From Nitrospirota bacterium (lineage in GTDB: Bacteria; Nitrospirota; Thermodesulfovibrionia; Thermodesulfovibrionales; JdFR-88): a stretch of 64,000 nucleotides of DNA. The stretch is from NCBI GenBank assembly GCA_021825295.1, contig JAKAHV010000001.1, positions 1 to 64,000 of the forward strand, in the 5' to 3' direction. Below the pieces are notes generated by a model. That model was not told the origin of the DNA and made no database searches. It saw only the letters and a program-made list of their open reading frames with translations. The translations under genes and the position numbers were made by a program. Positions 16,151 to 25,555 of this stretch are shown here, piece by piece. The first letter of the stretch is position 1. Each line of letters begins with the position of its first letter.

Positions 16151-18703
16151 TTACGGGGGGCCGTATCCGCCGCTTAAAAAATCCTCCGCGTACCTGTCCA
16201 CTGAGGAGTCGTCCTCCAGGAGGGCGTCAAGCTGTCTTGTGAAGGCTATCAGCCTTCCAGCCTGGCCCAAGGCCTTCATTATGTCTTCGCACGGCAGATG
16301 AGAGAGCCTGGCCACCAGCAGGTCCCCCTTCGCGCTCGACGTAAAGCCGCATTCCCCGAGCACTTTTTCCAGCAGCCTTATCCTCCTCGTGCGCTTGGTG
16401 ATATCCGTCGCCCCGCCTGTGAACCGGAAATAAATATGGTTGTTCGCGGGATTGGCCGAGCAGTAGGAATCGATCACATTGAAATGGAAACCGAATTTCA
16501 TGCCAAGGTTCATGTAATCGGCATCGATGACGGCAAGGTTGCCGCCGGCGAACTCCCCGCCCATTGCAGTAAAACGGCCGGTCCTCACCATCCCGGCGAG
16601 GAAATCCTTTGCCCCGAGGGCGACCGGCGCATTGCTCCAGGCCCCCGGCGCCGTCATGCCCTCAAGGAGCGCCCGGAATGGTCTTGAGATCACGTCTTCA
16701 ATGCGGGCTTCCCCTGTCCCGGCCTTTAGCCCGCCCCCCAGGTCTATCACCTGGATGCCGGCCGGCACGCTCAGCGACAGTCTCCTGGCCGCCCCCTTCC
16801 GGCGCGCCTGCCCGGACAATCCGATGATCTCCCGGACGGATTTCTCGTGCATGAACCGCAGCACGTCATGGACTGTCCTTGCGCGCTCCGGCGAAAATTC
16901 CTCCCCGAAGGCGCCGACGAGATTTAGCGGGCTTATGAACCGCATTATATAAATATTCTTCCTGAACTCAAAAAGCCTGTGGACCGGCTGCCTTCCCGCG
17001 GCCGTCCCCGCCACGGGCAACATTCTGCCATCATACAGGATGGCCCCGTCCTCATCCGCGACGAGCGTGACTTCCTGCCCCTCGCTTACGGCGTGCATGA
17101 TCCCCCGCACATTGACAACGCAGGGGAGCTTGAACTCCCTGCATATGGAGGCCATGTGGCTTGCGGGCGTCCCGGTCTCCGTTATCACCGCCGATATCCT
17201 GGGCATTACAAGGATGTAGTCGGGGGAGTCGTGCCTGGCCACAAGTATTGCGCCCTCCGGCACCCTGTCCAGGTCCGCCGCCTTTTTGAGAAGAAAGACC
17301 CTCCCCGAAACGCTTCCCTCCTGCACGACATGGCCCTCACCCGCGAATATTTTTTTATTTTTGCCCTCGAATTCCTTTCGCGCCGGGCGGCCCCCGGCTT
17401 TTTCGGGGCCAGTTTCCGCCCCGCCGCCAACCGATGTTCCGGGGATGTCCCTGGACTGAAGGACATAAAATTTACCGTCCCGCCCAAGCGCCCACTCCAT
17501 CTCCTGCGGCCTGCCCCCGGCGTATTCTTCTATCCGCAGGGCCACTCCGGCAAGCTCCAGGGCCTGCCGGTCGGTCAGGCAGAAGGCATCATCCCTGAGG
17601 TCCTCCGGGGTCTCTATCTTTCTTATGCCTCCCTGGCTGCCTGCCTCATACATCGTTTCCTTGCCGCCCGGAATCTTTTCGACAACGGCAAGGGAGTGTT
17701 GGTCTCCGCCGATACGGAAGACGTCTGCGCCGGCGGAACCCTCAACAACGGAAGGGCCGAGCCCCCAGGCAGCGTTTATTAAAAAACCCCCTCCCGATGC
17801 CAGCACAGCCCCGCTGGCCTGAGCGTCAACCATGGCCATGCAGCCAACCGACATCCGCATGAGGCCGGGCGGATAACCAAGCTGCCGTCCGTAGGCCGCC
17901 GCCCTTTCAGAAAACAGGCTCGCGATTACCGTCTTGTAGGCGCGAAGCACGTCCGCGGTGGTGGCCGGCACGTTCAAAACGGTCTCGAACTGGCCGGCAA
18001 ACGAGCAGCTCCCGTCTTCATCCTCCGCGCTGCTGCGGACCGCAAGGAAACCGGTTTTTTTATCTGCAGCCGGCGGGCCCGCAAGAGTTTTCAGGGCCGC
18101 CCCCACGGCCTCCTCCAGGGCGGGCGGGCAGACGCCCTCCAGTACGGCCTTTCTCAATCCGGACAGCTCCTGGGCGCCGGCGGCATTCCGGGCCCGCTCC
18201 GAAAGGCCGTTATGGCTCATGAACTGTTCGTAGGCCAGGCAGGTTATGGCGAAGCCGGCCGGGACATTCAGGCCCGCCGATTTCGCAAGCCGGGAGAGCG
18301 TGTAATTTTTCCCTCCGGCCTCCCTCCGGAGCTCCCATGTTATGGAGCCGAAGGGGACCGCGAGCGGCACGCTGGCGCCGCCGCCGGCGGCCGGCTCATC
18401 GAAGAGGGCATCTCCAATCGCCTTGTCTATCCGGTCGAAGGCCGCCGCCATGCCGTAGCGGCCTTCGGTGAGCAGATCGAATTCACGAATGGACTCCTGC
18501 ACCCGGCGGCGCAGCTCCGAGTACGCCCCTCTTACATAGACGATGTCGAAGAGGTATCCGCCGCCCAGTTTTTCACCCATGTCGGCAATGATCTCAAGGG
18601 CGCGGTTGTTTTTTTCAAGCACTCCCCTGAAGAGCGCGAACGCGGTCTTAAGGTCGCGCCTTTTGTCCTTGCCTTTCCCCAAAAAACTCCTGATGATGTC
18701 CAT
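16151..18703 (-). CDS. PEP-synthase-like protein: ATP-grasp plus phosphohistidine domain, no PEP barrel
   Basis: 850 residues. Residues 1-105 are an unrecognised helical region. Residues 115-420 are the PPDK/PEP-synthase ATP-binding domain ('SITWELRREAGGKNYTLSRL', 'AVRSSAEDEDGSCSFAGQF', 'EMEWALGRDGKFYVLQSRD'). Residues 465-545 are the mobile phosphohistidine domain with His516 in 'GTPASHMASICREFKLPCVV'. The C-terminal 300 residues do not resemble the PEP/pyruvate TIM barrel, and its catalytic Cys motif is absent. ATP could therefore phosphorylate His516, but the acceptor is unknown; a PEP synthase reaction is unlikely. It is the last gene of the operon with the DUF202 proteins, kinase and receiver, eight bases after the receiver gene. 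Confidence 0.8.
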   Translation of the reverse strand: MDIIRSFLGKGKDKRRDLKTAFALFRGVLEKNNRALEIIADMGEKLGGGYLFDIVYVRGAYSELRRRVQESIREFDLLTEGRYGMAAAFDRIDKAIGDALFDEPAAGGGASVPLAVPFGSITWELRREAGGKNYTLSRLAKSAGLNVPAGFAITCLAYEQFMSHNGLSERARNAAGAQELSGLRKAVLEGVCPPALEEAVGAALKTLAGPPAADKKTGFLAVRSSAEDEDGSCSFAGQFETVLNVPATTADVLRAYKTVIASLFSERAAAYGRQLGYPPGLMRMSVGCMAMVDAQASGAVLASGGGFLINAAWGLGPSVVEGSAGADVFRIGGDQHSLAVVEKIPGGKETMYEAGSQGGIRKIETPEDLRDDAFCLTDRQALELAGVALRIEEYAGGRPQEMEWALGRDGKFYVLQSRDIPGTSVGGGAETGPEKAGGRPARKEFEGKNKKIFAGEGHVVQEGSVSGRVFLLKKAADLDRVPEGAILVARHDSPDYILVMPRISAVITETGTPASHMASICREFKLPCVVNVRGIMHAVSEGQEVTLVADEDGAILYDGRMLPVAGTAAGRQPVHRLFEFRKNIYIMRFISPLNLVGAFGEEFSPERARTVHDVLRFMHEKSVREIIGLSGQARRKGAARRLSLSVPAGIQVIDLGGGLKAGTGEARIEDVISRPFRALLEGMTAPGAWSNAPVALGAKDFLAGMVRTGRFTAMGGEFAGGNLAVIDADYMNLGMKFGFHFNVIDSYCSANPANNHIYFRFTGGATDITKRTRRIRLLEKVLGECGFTSSAKGDLLVARLSHLPCEDIMKALGQAGRLIAFTRQLDALLEDDSSVDRYAEDFLSGGYGPP

Positions 18704-18711
18704 CAGGTATC

Positions 18712-19074
18712 TTACCCTTCGCCAATGGCCCTTTTGATGGATTCCTTGAGGTCTTTTATCTTGACGGGTTTAGGGAAGAAATCATGCACCTCGGCCCTCA
18801 GCGCCTCGATGGCGACGTCCAGGTTGGCAAACGCGGTTATCATTATGACCTTCGTTTGGGGATAGAGTTCCCTTACGGTCTTCAGCACCTCCAGACCGTC
18901 AATTCCCTTCATCTTCAGGTCGGTCACGACCAGATTGAATTGCCTCTGCTTGAGCCTCTCCAGGGCAGGCGCGGCGGACAGGAACGTCTCGACCTCATGA
19001 CCTTCCTGTTCCAGCGACATCCTGGCCATGTCACCCACTATCTTTTCATCGTCGATGATCATTATCCTGGCCAT
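18712..19074 (-). CDS. Single-domain response regulator (CheY-like receiver)
   Basis: A 120-residue receiver only: acidic pocket 'IIDDEK', phospho-acceptor Asp in 'LVVTDLKMKG', Thr in 'VIMITAF', and Lys in 'FFPKPVKIKD'. No output domain, so it acts by protein contact or in a relay. ATG at 19074 is preferred over TTG at 19077 because AAGGAG lies seven bases upstream. It lies 18 bases after the histidine kinase stop and 8 bases before the PEP-synthase-like gene, making these two the likely partner and target. The Asp-containing pocket is intact. Confidence 0.9.
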   Translation of the reverse strand: MARIMIIDDEKIVGDMARMSLEQEGHEVETFLSAAPALERLKQRQFNLVVTDLKMKGIDGLEVLKTVRELYPQTKVIMITAFANLDVAIEALRAEVHDFFPKPVKIKDLKESIKRAIGEG

Positions 19075-19092
19075 CAAATAGCTCCTTGGCGT

Positions 19093-20505
19093 TTATTTGG
19101 AATCCTGTTTGAATACGGGCAGCACCACGGTGAAGCTGGTGCCCTTGCCCACTTCGCTTTCCACCCGGATATCGCCGCCGTGGTTTTTAATTATGCCATA
19201 GCTTATCCACAGGCCGAGCCCCGTGCCGCCTTCCTCCCTGGTGCTGAAAAACGGGTCGAAGATATGGGGCAGAAACTCCGGCGGTATCCCCTTGCCCGTA
19301 TCCGTTACATTCACCTGCACGGTGTCCTCGTCCGGCTGCCCGGTGGAGACGATGATCCTGCCGCCCCGGGAAAGGGCCTGCACAGAATTCGTTACCGCGT
19401 TTACCAGGACCTGCTGTATCTGGTTCGAGTCCACCCGCACGGGGGGCAGGCCCGTCCGGAGGTCCACGGTAACGTCCACGTCGGAGATATTAAGCGTGTT
19501 TTGAAGGAGCTTCAAGGATTTTTCAACGATGGAATTGATTCCTGCCACCTTCAGGTCCAGCTCCTTCGGCCTGGAGAAGTCCAGGAGGTTTTTCACTATC
19601 TCCTTTATCCTGTCCGTCTCCGCCTCGATCTCGCGCATGAACTCGATGCGCTGCTCGGGGGCGAGCTTCGTGTAGAGGTCCTGGTAGGTCTGTGAGATCA
19701 TGGAGATGTTGTTAAGCGGGTTGTTCAGCTCATGGGCCACGCCCGCGCAGAGTATTCCCATGGAGGCCAGTTTCCTGGACTGTATGATGGCGTCCTGCCT
19801 GTTCTTCAGCTCCTCGGACATGGAGTTTATCGCCTCTATGACGGGACCGAATTCGTCCTTCGGGAGGGCCTTGCCGTCCAGGGACTCTATCTTGCTGAAG
19901 TTGCCCCTGGATATGGAACGGGCCAGCTTTTCTATCTGTTTTATCGGCGCGAGCACCTTCCTGGATACGGCCCGGCTGACAATGAGGGCGAAGGCCAGCA
20001 CCGACAGAAGCAGGATGATCAGGATGCGCTTGGACCTGGAGACCATCTCATTTACCTTTGCGCGCTCCATGCGGGTCATCTCTTCCGAAAATTCCTTGAG
20101 CCTTCTGCCCCTTGCCCGGAGGGCCTCTTCCGACTGGCTGTCCCTGAGGCCCTTCATGTCTATATCCTCAGCGGTCCGGCCGTAATCGTCCAGATATCTT
20201 TCGAGGTTCAGGAGGGTTTCCTTCCCCGTGGCCTTGACGATGTCGCCCTCCACGGGGGCTATCTTGTCCTTGACGCGGGCCACCTGGCTCTCCAGCACGG
20301 AAAGGGCGTCGCGGTTGCCGTAGAGGAAATAATTTTTTTCGGAAAGCCTCATGTCCAGAAGGGAGACGTTCAGGTCGTCCAGTATCTCCACGAACCTGAG
20401 TTTGGTGAGCATGAGGTCCAGGTTTTCTATGGCGAACCAGCTTATAAGCATTATCAGGAAGATATTGACGATGTTGGAGAGCATTATCTTCCGCTCTATC
20501 TTCAT
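19093..20505 (-). CDS. Membrane sensor histidine kinase
   Basis: 470 residues. TM1 at about 8-28, a helical periplasmic sensor at about 30-155 ('[16 protein letters not shown]' is typical of HBM/CHASE3-like four-helix sensors), and TM2 at about 158-178. HAMP follows, then HisKA with the phospho-accepting His in '[14 protein letters not shown]', then HATPase_c with N box '[14 protein letters not shown]', G1 'DTGKGIPP', F box 'FDPFFST' and G2 '[10 protein letters not shown]'. It sits 41 bases after the second DUF202 gene and upstream of a lone receiver, its likely substrate. The small-molecule or redox signal is unknown. Confidence 0.92.
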   Translation of the reverse strand: MKIERKIMLSNIVNIFLIMLISWFAIENLDLMLTKLRFVEILDDLNVSLLDMRLSEKNYFLYGNRDALSVLESQVARVKDKIAPVEGDIVKATGKETLLNLERYLDDYGRTAEDIDMKGLRDSQSEEALRARGRRLKEFSEEMTRMERAKVNEMVSRSKRILIILLLSVLAFALIVSRAVSRKVLAPIKQIEKLARSISRGNFSKIESLDGKALPKDEFGPVIEAINSMSEELKNRQDAIIQSRKLASMGILCAGVAHELNNPLNNISMISQTYQDLYTKLAPEQRIEFMREIEAETDRIKEIVKNLLDFSRPKELDLKVAGINSIVEKSLKLLQNTLNISDVDVTVDLRTGLPPVRVDSNQIQQVLVNAVTNSVQALSRGGRIIVSTGQPDEDTVQVNVTDTGKGIPPEFLPHIFDPFFSTREEGGTGLGLWISYGIIKNHGGDIRVESEVGKGTSFTVVLPVFKQDSK

Positions 20506-20546
20506 ACCTGAAAACCGCCCTTCATCTCTCCGGATGCCCCCTCCGC

Positions 20547-21731
20547 CTACTCCGAAATATTTCTCGTTATGCCGTATTTCTCCTTCCGGACCGGCAGATA
20601 CCAGAGGAAACCGTCAACGGTCATGAGGAAACCCGCCGATATGAGGAAAAAATCCAGAAAACTGTACGGGCCCGGCCTTAAAAATTTACTCATGGCAAAC
20701 CCGAGTCCCATGAACGAAATGCCCGTCCGTATGAAGGCAAGCCCCGTCCTTGCCCTGGAAAAAAGCGTCCGGTAGCAGGCGGCCAGCGTCCTTTGCGCCG
20801 CCAGCATGTTTCGCTCCCTTGCCAGGTGCGTCCTTTCCTTGCTGGCCGGACTGGGGGGCAGGATGGTGCTGTAGTCGGTCACGAAATCCCCGAGGCGGGC
20901 CAGCATCGTGCCTTTCAGTGTCTTCCTGGCCGCGCCTTCAAGGTGATAATCCTGGGCGAAATGCAGCGTTGCGCCCGTGACCTCCACCAAAGTCTGTTCG
21001 CCGGGCGTGCTCATGCGGGACCTCCGCACCCTGACATAGGCAGCCAGTCCGCCTGTCGAAAAACCGATGCCCGCCAGGAGCATAAGCACGTAAAAGGGTT
21101 TCAGCGGATGGGCCTTGATCCGCATCAGCGCGTCGGAGAGGGCCACTATGCCAAGCCCCCACCGAAGCAGGGCCAGTCCCGTTCTGGCGCTGGCAAGGTC
21201 CGTCCTGTAGCAGGCCAGTCTCGTCCTCCAGTGGGCCATGGTATTGCGCCAGAAGGCAAGCCCGGTCCTCTCTATGCCTATGAGAAATTCAGGCCTGGCA
21301 TGCAGGTAGTCCTGTATATACCACTGAATGTCCTCCGCGAGGGCGACCCTGAACTCATACGCACCGGCCGGAATCAGCCCCATCGCCTCGCTCCTGACAG
21401 CCCGGCTCTCCGGGTTTACGGCGGCGATGACCGCGGTCGGCCCCGCCATCATCACGGGAAACCACTGGCTCCTGGCCAGCACGTCGCTTTTGAGCCCTTT
21501 AAAGAGATGCGACGGCACGGGCAGCCTCTCGTCATACTGGATGGACTCGCAGCCGAAATGCCTGGAGAGCGCGGCAAGCAGCGCACCTCTCGGCACGCCA
21601 AATTCCTTAAGGAGCACCGTTTCGACCTCGACCCCCCGGGCCCTTGCCGCGTCCCGCGCCTTAAGGAGGGCCTCCACGGTGATGACGCCCTCTTCCACCA
21701 GGGGCTGGAATTTTTTCAGCTTAACGGTCAT
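20547..21731 (-). CDS. MshEN-like domain fused to two DUF202 units
   Basis: Residues 5-150 resemble the MshEN/GspE-N c-di-GMP-binding domain ('LVEEGVITVEALLKARDAA', 'GVPRGALLAALSRHFGCESI', 'PVMMAGPTAVIAAVNPES'). Two DUF202 membrane units follow. Each has six Arg at exact seven-residue steps (155,162,169,176,183,190 and 300,307,314,321,328,335) in 'RTxLAxx' heptads, then hydrophobic helices. The second ends in the signature 'VDGFLWYLPVRKE'. Start ATG 21731 overlaps the upstream paralogue by 11 bases, so translation is probably coupled. DUF202 is the fold of the eukaryotic VTC1 polyphosphate transporter subunit; a polyanion role is only an idea. The MshEN match is weaker than canonical RLGxxL repeats. 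Confidence 0.7.
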   Translation of the reverse strand: MTVKLKKFQPLVEEGVITVEALLKARDAARARGVEVETVLLKEFGVPRGALLAALSRHFGCESIQYDERLPVPSHLFKGLKSDVLARSQWFPVMMAGPTAVIAAVNPESRAVRSEAMGLIPAGAYEFRVALAEDIQWYIQDYLHARPEFLIGIERTGLAFWRNTMAHWRTRLACYRTDLASARTGLALLRWGLGIVALSDALMRIKAHPLKPFYVLMLLAGIGFSTGGLAAYVRVRRSRMSTPGEQTLVEVTGATLHFAQDYHLEGAARKTLKGTMLARLGDFVTDYSTILPPSPASKERTHLARERNMLAAQRTLAACYRTLFSRARTGLAFIRTGISFMGLGFAMSKFLRPGPYSFLDFFLISAGFLMTVDGFLWYLPVRKEKYGITRNISE

Positions 21732-23379
21732 GGCTGAAGAAGACCCTCTTCCAGGAGGCGCAGGGGAGCCTGTAGTCGGGCGGCTGTATCTCGAAATCCC
21801 CGAAGCAGTACGGGAACTGCTTTTTTTCCCTCTCCGCCGGCACAAGCCAGTATATGCCGTCCCCGGTCAGATACAGGCCTGCGGCGACAAGCAGGAGGTC
21901 GAACCCCGCCCAATAGATGTTTCCTCCCCCGAAATAGATAAAGAGCCCCGCGCCTACCGCGGAGATGCTAAGCCCCGTCCTGATGAAGGCCATCCCCGTC
22001 CGGGACCGGGCCATCACCGTCCTTAATCTTGCCATTATATTGCGCCTGTCGGCAAGCAGCGTGCGTTCGAGCGCAAGGCCGGTCGTGGCCCAGACGCCGG
22101 GGCGCTGCCCGCGGCAAACCGCGGGGGAGGGATGGTTCTCCTTCGCGTGCTTTCCGTCCGCGGCGGAGAAATGGCTGAACATCGGGAAGACGCGGTCCCA
22201 TATCGTCCTCGTCCTGCCAGCCCTTTTGATGCTCTCCAGCCCGGCTCTCCCCGCCCCCCTGCCGGGCAGGTACCAGTGGAAACCCTCGGCTATCATCGCC
22301 ACGCCGGCCGAAATCAGGGCCCACATGAAGGCGTGAAAGGGCCGGCTCCCATGGCCGAACTGGCGCAGAAATCCTATGCCGATGCCGGTAAAAGCGACCC
22401 CCGTGCGCGTAAACGAAAGCCCCATCCTGGCCTTGGCCATGCCGGTCCGCAGAAACGCCAGGATCGTCCGTTCCTCTGCCAGGTCCGTGCGGTCGCTGGC
22501 CAGAAACCTTCGCCGCTCGACAGGAGAAAGCGAGTCCCACCCGTTCCTGAGGAGGCCGGCCCCCCCCACGGTGCGGCTCCTTGCGAACCTGGGGTCATCG
22601 CCCGGATTTGAGGCCTCCAGGGCGGAAAAATCCTCCGGGATGTCATAGGGCGGATACAGGTAAATGGATTTCGATTCCCGTCTCGCCGGCAGGTACCACA
22701 AAAGGCCGTCCCAGACGGCCGCAATTCCGAAAAAAATCAGCGGGACCTCCATCGCAAGCAGCCAGCCGGCGCCAAAGAGTCTCAGAAACGTGACCGAGAT
22801 CGTGATGAACGCCAGACCAGTCCTCAAAAAGGCCAGCCCGGTCCTGCCCTTTGCGAAGGCCGTCCTCTGGGCGGCATATGCGGAGCGCCTGTCGGCCAGA
22901 TATGTCCTTACCTTTGCAAGCGGCGTCCTGCCTGCGGATGGGGGGAAATCCGGGTTCAGGTCCCAGTTGTTCTCTATTATCCTGATCAGGTCCGCGCGGG
23001 TGGCGGCCAGGAAACCCAGCGTCTTCACCCCGAGGGTTTCCCGGATGCGCCGGTTCAGCTCCGGATCGTCCGGCCAGCAGGCTATGACCTCCGCCCTGTC
23101 CTCAAGGATGGAGACAGGCAGCCAGAGTTCGGATTTCAGCCTCTCCGCATCCATCCTCCGGAGGATGGATGCGGAGATCATCAGGTTTTCCTCGTATTCG
23201 ACGACGGGACAGCCGAAATGCTCGGCAAGACAGAACAGAATCTCGTGTTTCGGTACGCCGGCCTCCAGGATCGCGTCCTCCAGGCACCGGCCGCTGCCGC
23301 CCGCCTTTTCCTGGAGTTCCTCCAGCTTCCCCGGGGTCAGAAACCCACGCCTTATGAGCCGTCCGAATCTTTGGGGCAT
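21721..23379 (-). CDS. MshEN-like domain fused to three DUF202 units
   Basis: 552 residues. The N-terminal 140 resemble MshEN ('FGRLIRRGFLTPGKLEELQE', 'GVPKHEILFCLAEHFGCPVV', 'DRAEVIACWPDDPELNRRI'). Three DUF202 units follow, each built from an Arg-heptad helix: Arg at 151,158,165,172,179,186; at 290,297,304,311,318,325; and at 439,446,453,460,467. Each then has two hydrophobic helices and a closing motif: 'DGLLWYLPARRE', 'EGFHWYLPGRG', 'DGIYWLVPAERE'. It is first of the operon; the divergent promoter region to the exporter gene carries AT-rich sequence and two palindromes. The repeat architecture is not one I know. Function is unknown; c-di-GMP control of a membrane polyanion or scaffold is inferred. 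Confidence 0.7.
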   Translation of the reverse strand: MPQRFGRLIRRGFLTPGKLEELQEKAGGSGRCLEDAILEAGVPKHEILFCLAEHFGCPVVEYEENLMISASILRRMDAERLKSELWLPVSILEDRAEVIACWPDDPELNRRIRETLGVKTLGFLAATRADLIRIIENNWDLNPDFPPSAGRTPLAKVRTYLADRRSAYAAQRTAFAKGRTGLAFLRTGLAFITISVTFLRLFGAGWLLAMEVPLIFFGIAAVWDGLLWYLPARRESKSIYLYPPYDIPEDFSALEASNPGDDPRFARSRTVGGAGLLRNGWDSLSPVERRRFLASDRTDLAEERTILAFLRTGMAKARMGLSFTRTGVAFTGIGIGFLRQFGHGSRPFHAFMWALISAGVAMIAEGFHWYLPGRGAGRAGLESIKRAGRTRTIWDRVFPMFSHFSAADGKHAKENHPSPAVCRGQRPGVWATTGLALERTLLADRRNIMARLRTVMARSRTGMAFIRTGLSISAVGAGLFIYFGGGNIYWAGFDLLLVAAGLYLTGDGIYWLVPAEREKKQFPYCFGDFEIQPPDYRLPCASWKRVFFSHDR

Positions 23380-23447
23380 CTCTCAGAGAAAATACTCCTT
23401 AATATATATAATATTCCCGGGAGAGCCATCTGCCAAATGTAATTCCC

Positions 23448-23484
23448 CTTGGGGACTGGTCCCCAAGCCCTGCGGTACGCAGGG
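23448..23484. repeat. Two adjacent perfect palindromes in a divergent promoter region
   Basis: CTTGGGGACTGGTCCCCAAG (23448-23467) is followed directly by CCCTGCGGTACGCAGGG (23468-23484). They sit between the divergent DUF202 operon and exporter genes, so could be operators. But GGGACTGGTCCCC also occurs inside cheA near 62345, which favours a dispersed repeat. Confidence 0.65.
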
Positions 23485-23576
23485 CAACATACCCGCTATC
23501 ATTTTAAATTTTACATTCTATCATAAATGGAGTTACAATAAGAGGAGCAAGCGGGAATCGTAGGAGGGAAAAAGAC

Positions 23577-25493
23577 GTGCGCGGACGTTTGCGGTTACCG
23601 CATTCGTATTTTTCCGGCCACCCCGGCCGGAAATGGCTGATACTTGCCACAGTCTTGATGGGCGCCATGATGTCGGCCCTGGATGTAGGCATCGTGAATG
23701 TGGCCATTCCCACCCTGAAGACACAGTTGCATGTCTCCATGGCGGCAGTCGAGTGGATAACAATGGCCTACATGCTTGTATTGACTGCCTTTTTGCCGCT
23801 TTTCGGCAGACTTGCGGACATCTACGGCATATCCAGGCTCTATAACACCGGTTTTGTGGTATTTACGGCGGGTTCGCTTCTCTGCGGGGCATCTGCCTCC
23901 GCCCTGATGCTCATTGCCGCGAGGGTAGTGCAGGCCATCGGGGCCGGGCTTTTGCAGGCAAACTCGATAGCCCTTATCGTCAGCTCCTTCCCGGCTAAAG
24001 AGAGGGGCAAGGCCATAGGCATACAGGGGGCAGTGCAGGCCATCTCGATGGCGATAGGCCCGTTTGTGGGCGGACTGATTATCTCCACGATAGGCTGGCG
24101 GGCCATTTTTTACCTGAATATCCCCATAGGCATCGTGGGCACGATGGCCGGCCTGCTCGTGCTGCCCGCCGGTGAGAAGACCGCCCAAAAGCAGAAACTG
24201 GATTATCCGGGGGCCGCCCTCTTCGCCTTCGGCCTTGGGTTTTTGATGTTTGCGATAAACGAGGCCGTGAAGCTGGGCTGGGGCTCGGGCGCGATCCTGG
24301 CCTATTTCATCTCCTCTGTCGCGCTTCTGGGACTTTTCGCCGCGCGGGAACTGAAGACCTCAAACCCGCTTATGGATATAAGGCTCTTTGCGGATCCCTC
24401 GTTCCTGCTGGGCAACCTGAGCAGCATGTTTTCCTATTACGTCCTCTTTGCGGTGCTGTTTCTCATGCCCTTCTACCTGGAAAAGGTGCTTGGCTACGGG
24501 GTGGAGCTTACGGGTTTCCTGCTGACGCCGCTTCTGCTTTCGATGGCGGTTGTTGCCCCCTTCGCCGGGCATATATCCGACAGGTACGGGGCAAGGATCA
24601 TGACCACCCTCGGGATGCTCGTTTCAGGCGCGTCATGCCTTTTCCTTCTGCTGGGGGAATCCTCCGGGATACCGGCGCTCATGGGCGTGATGGTCTTCCT
24701 CGGCGCAGGGATGGGACTCTTTACGCCCTCCAACAACAGCGCTGTGATGTCCGCCGCCCCGAGGGAAAAGCTGGGGGTTGCCGGCGGGATATTGAACATG
24801 ATGCGTTCGCTGGGGTTCATCTTCGGGGTGAACATTTCGGGAATGATATTGACTACGCTGGAGCACCGGTACCTGGCCGAAAAGGGATATCCGAACGTGC
24901 AGCATGTCTTCAGCGACCTGAATATCCCGGCGGGGATAAAGGACAGCGCTTTTTCGCACGGCTTCGTGATGGTGCTGCTGGTACTCGTGCTGCTGAGCCT
25001 GCTTTCCTTCCTCTTTTCAGCGGCAAGGAAGGGCGGCGCCCCCGGCATAATCGACAATGAGGTGACCCCGGTTGTCATCTCTTCCGGCTTCCTGAGCGGG
25101 CTCACTCGCGAGATGGAGGGCAAGGCGGTGTATGTGGCCGTTCTCCTGTTTGTGGGGTTCATGGGCACGTTTGCCACGGCGCAGTTGAGGAGGGAAGGTT
25201 TCCCGCCGGCCGCGGGCAGCCAGAGTTATTATGTCCCTTCCCCGGAGGCCGGCATTTCCGGCAGGACCCCGGGCGCCGAGGCGGCCAGGAGACTGGCCCT
25301 GGCGTATTACGCGGACAAATACGGCGACAGGGACGTCTCGGTGGAGGTCAAACCCGCCGGCGGCCACATGAAGGCGCTGATATTCAAGGAAGGCACGCTC
25401 GTCAAGAAACTGGACATCCAGGGCAACAGCGTAAGGGAGGGGAAGACCGGACTCCGGGACACCCTGTATGATTTCTTCGTACTTGTCAATTAG
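23577..25493 (+). CDS. DHA2-family MFS drug exporter with extra C-terminal domain
   Basis: An EmrB/QacA-type 14-helix major facilitator. Motif A is 'FGRLADIYGISRLYNTGF', motif C 'AIGPFVGG', and the N-terminal signature 'MSALDVGIVNVAIPTLKTQL' is typical. Unlike its tandem neighbour it has about 130 additional residues: after the last helix a further hydrophobic segment ('AVYVAVLLFVGFMGTFATAQ') and a soluble end ('AARRLALAYYADKYGDRDVS', 'LIFKEGTLVKKLDIQGNSV'). Start is GTG at 23577 with GGAGGG upstream. No EmrA-like membrane fusion protein is adjacent. Divergent from the DUF202 operon and 62 bases upstream of the second exporter. Substrate not predictable. Confidence 0.85.
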   Translation: MRGRLRLPHSYFSGHPGRKWLILATVLMGAMMSALDVGIVNVAIPTLKTQLHVSMAAVEWITMAYMLVLTAFLPLFGRLADIYGISRLYNTGFVVFTAGSLLCGASASALMLIAARVVQAIGAGLLQANSIALIVSSFPAKERGKAIGIQGAVQAISMAIGPFVGGLIISTIGWRAIFYLNIPIGIVGTMAGLLVLPAGEKTAQKQKLDYPGAALFAFGLGFLMFAINEAVKLGWGSGAILAYFISSVALLGLFAARELKTSNPLMDIRLFADPSFLLGNLSSMFSYYVLFAVLFLMPFYLEKVLGYGVELTGFLLTPLLLSMAVVAPFAGHISDRYGARIMTTLGMLVSGASCLFLLLGESSGIPALMGVMVFLGAGMGLFTPSNNSAVMSAAPREKLGVAGGILNMMRSLGFIFGVNISGMILTTLEHRYLAEKGYPNVQHVFSDLNIPAGIKDSAFSHGFVMVLLVLVLLSLLSFLFSAARKGGAPGIIDNEVTPVVISSGFLSGLTREMEGKAVYVAVLLFVGFMGTFATAQLRREGFPPAAGSQSYYVPSPEAGISGRTPGAEAARRLALAYYADKYGDRDVSVEVKPAGGHMKALIFKEGTLVKKLDIQGNSVREGKTGLRDTLYDFFVLVN

Positions 25494-25555
25494 GAGGGAT
25501 TATGGATATAATCGAAGTATTTACTTCCTGTCCAAACGTTAAGGAGGCGTCGTAA

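Noticed and set aside
23448-23484. Palindromes as proven operators of a TetR-type repressor
   Set aside because: No such regulator is adjacent and one palindrome recurs inside cheA, so a dispersed repeat is more likely.
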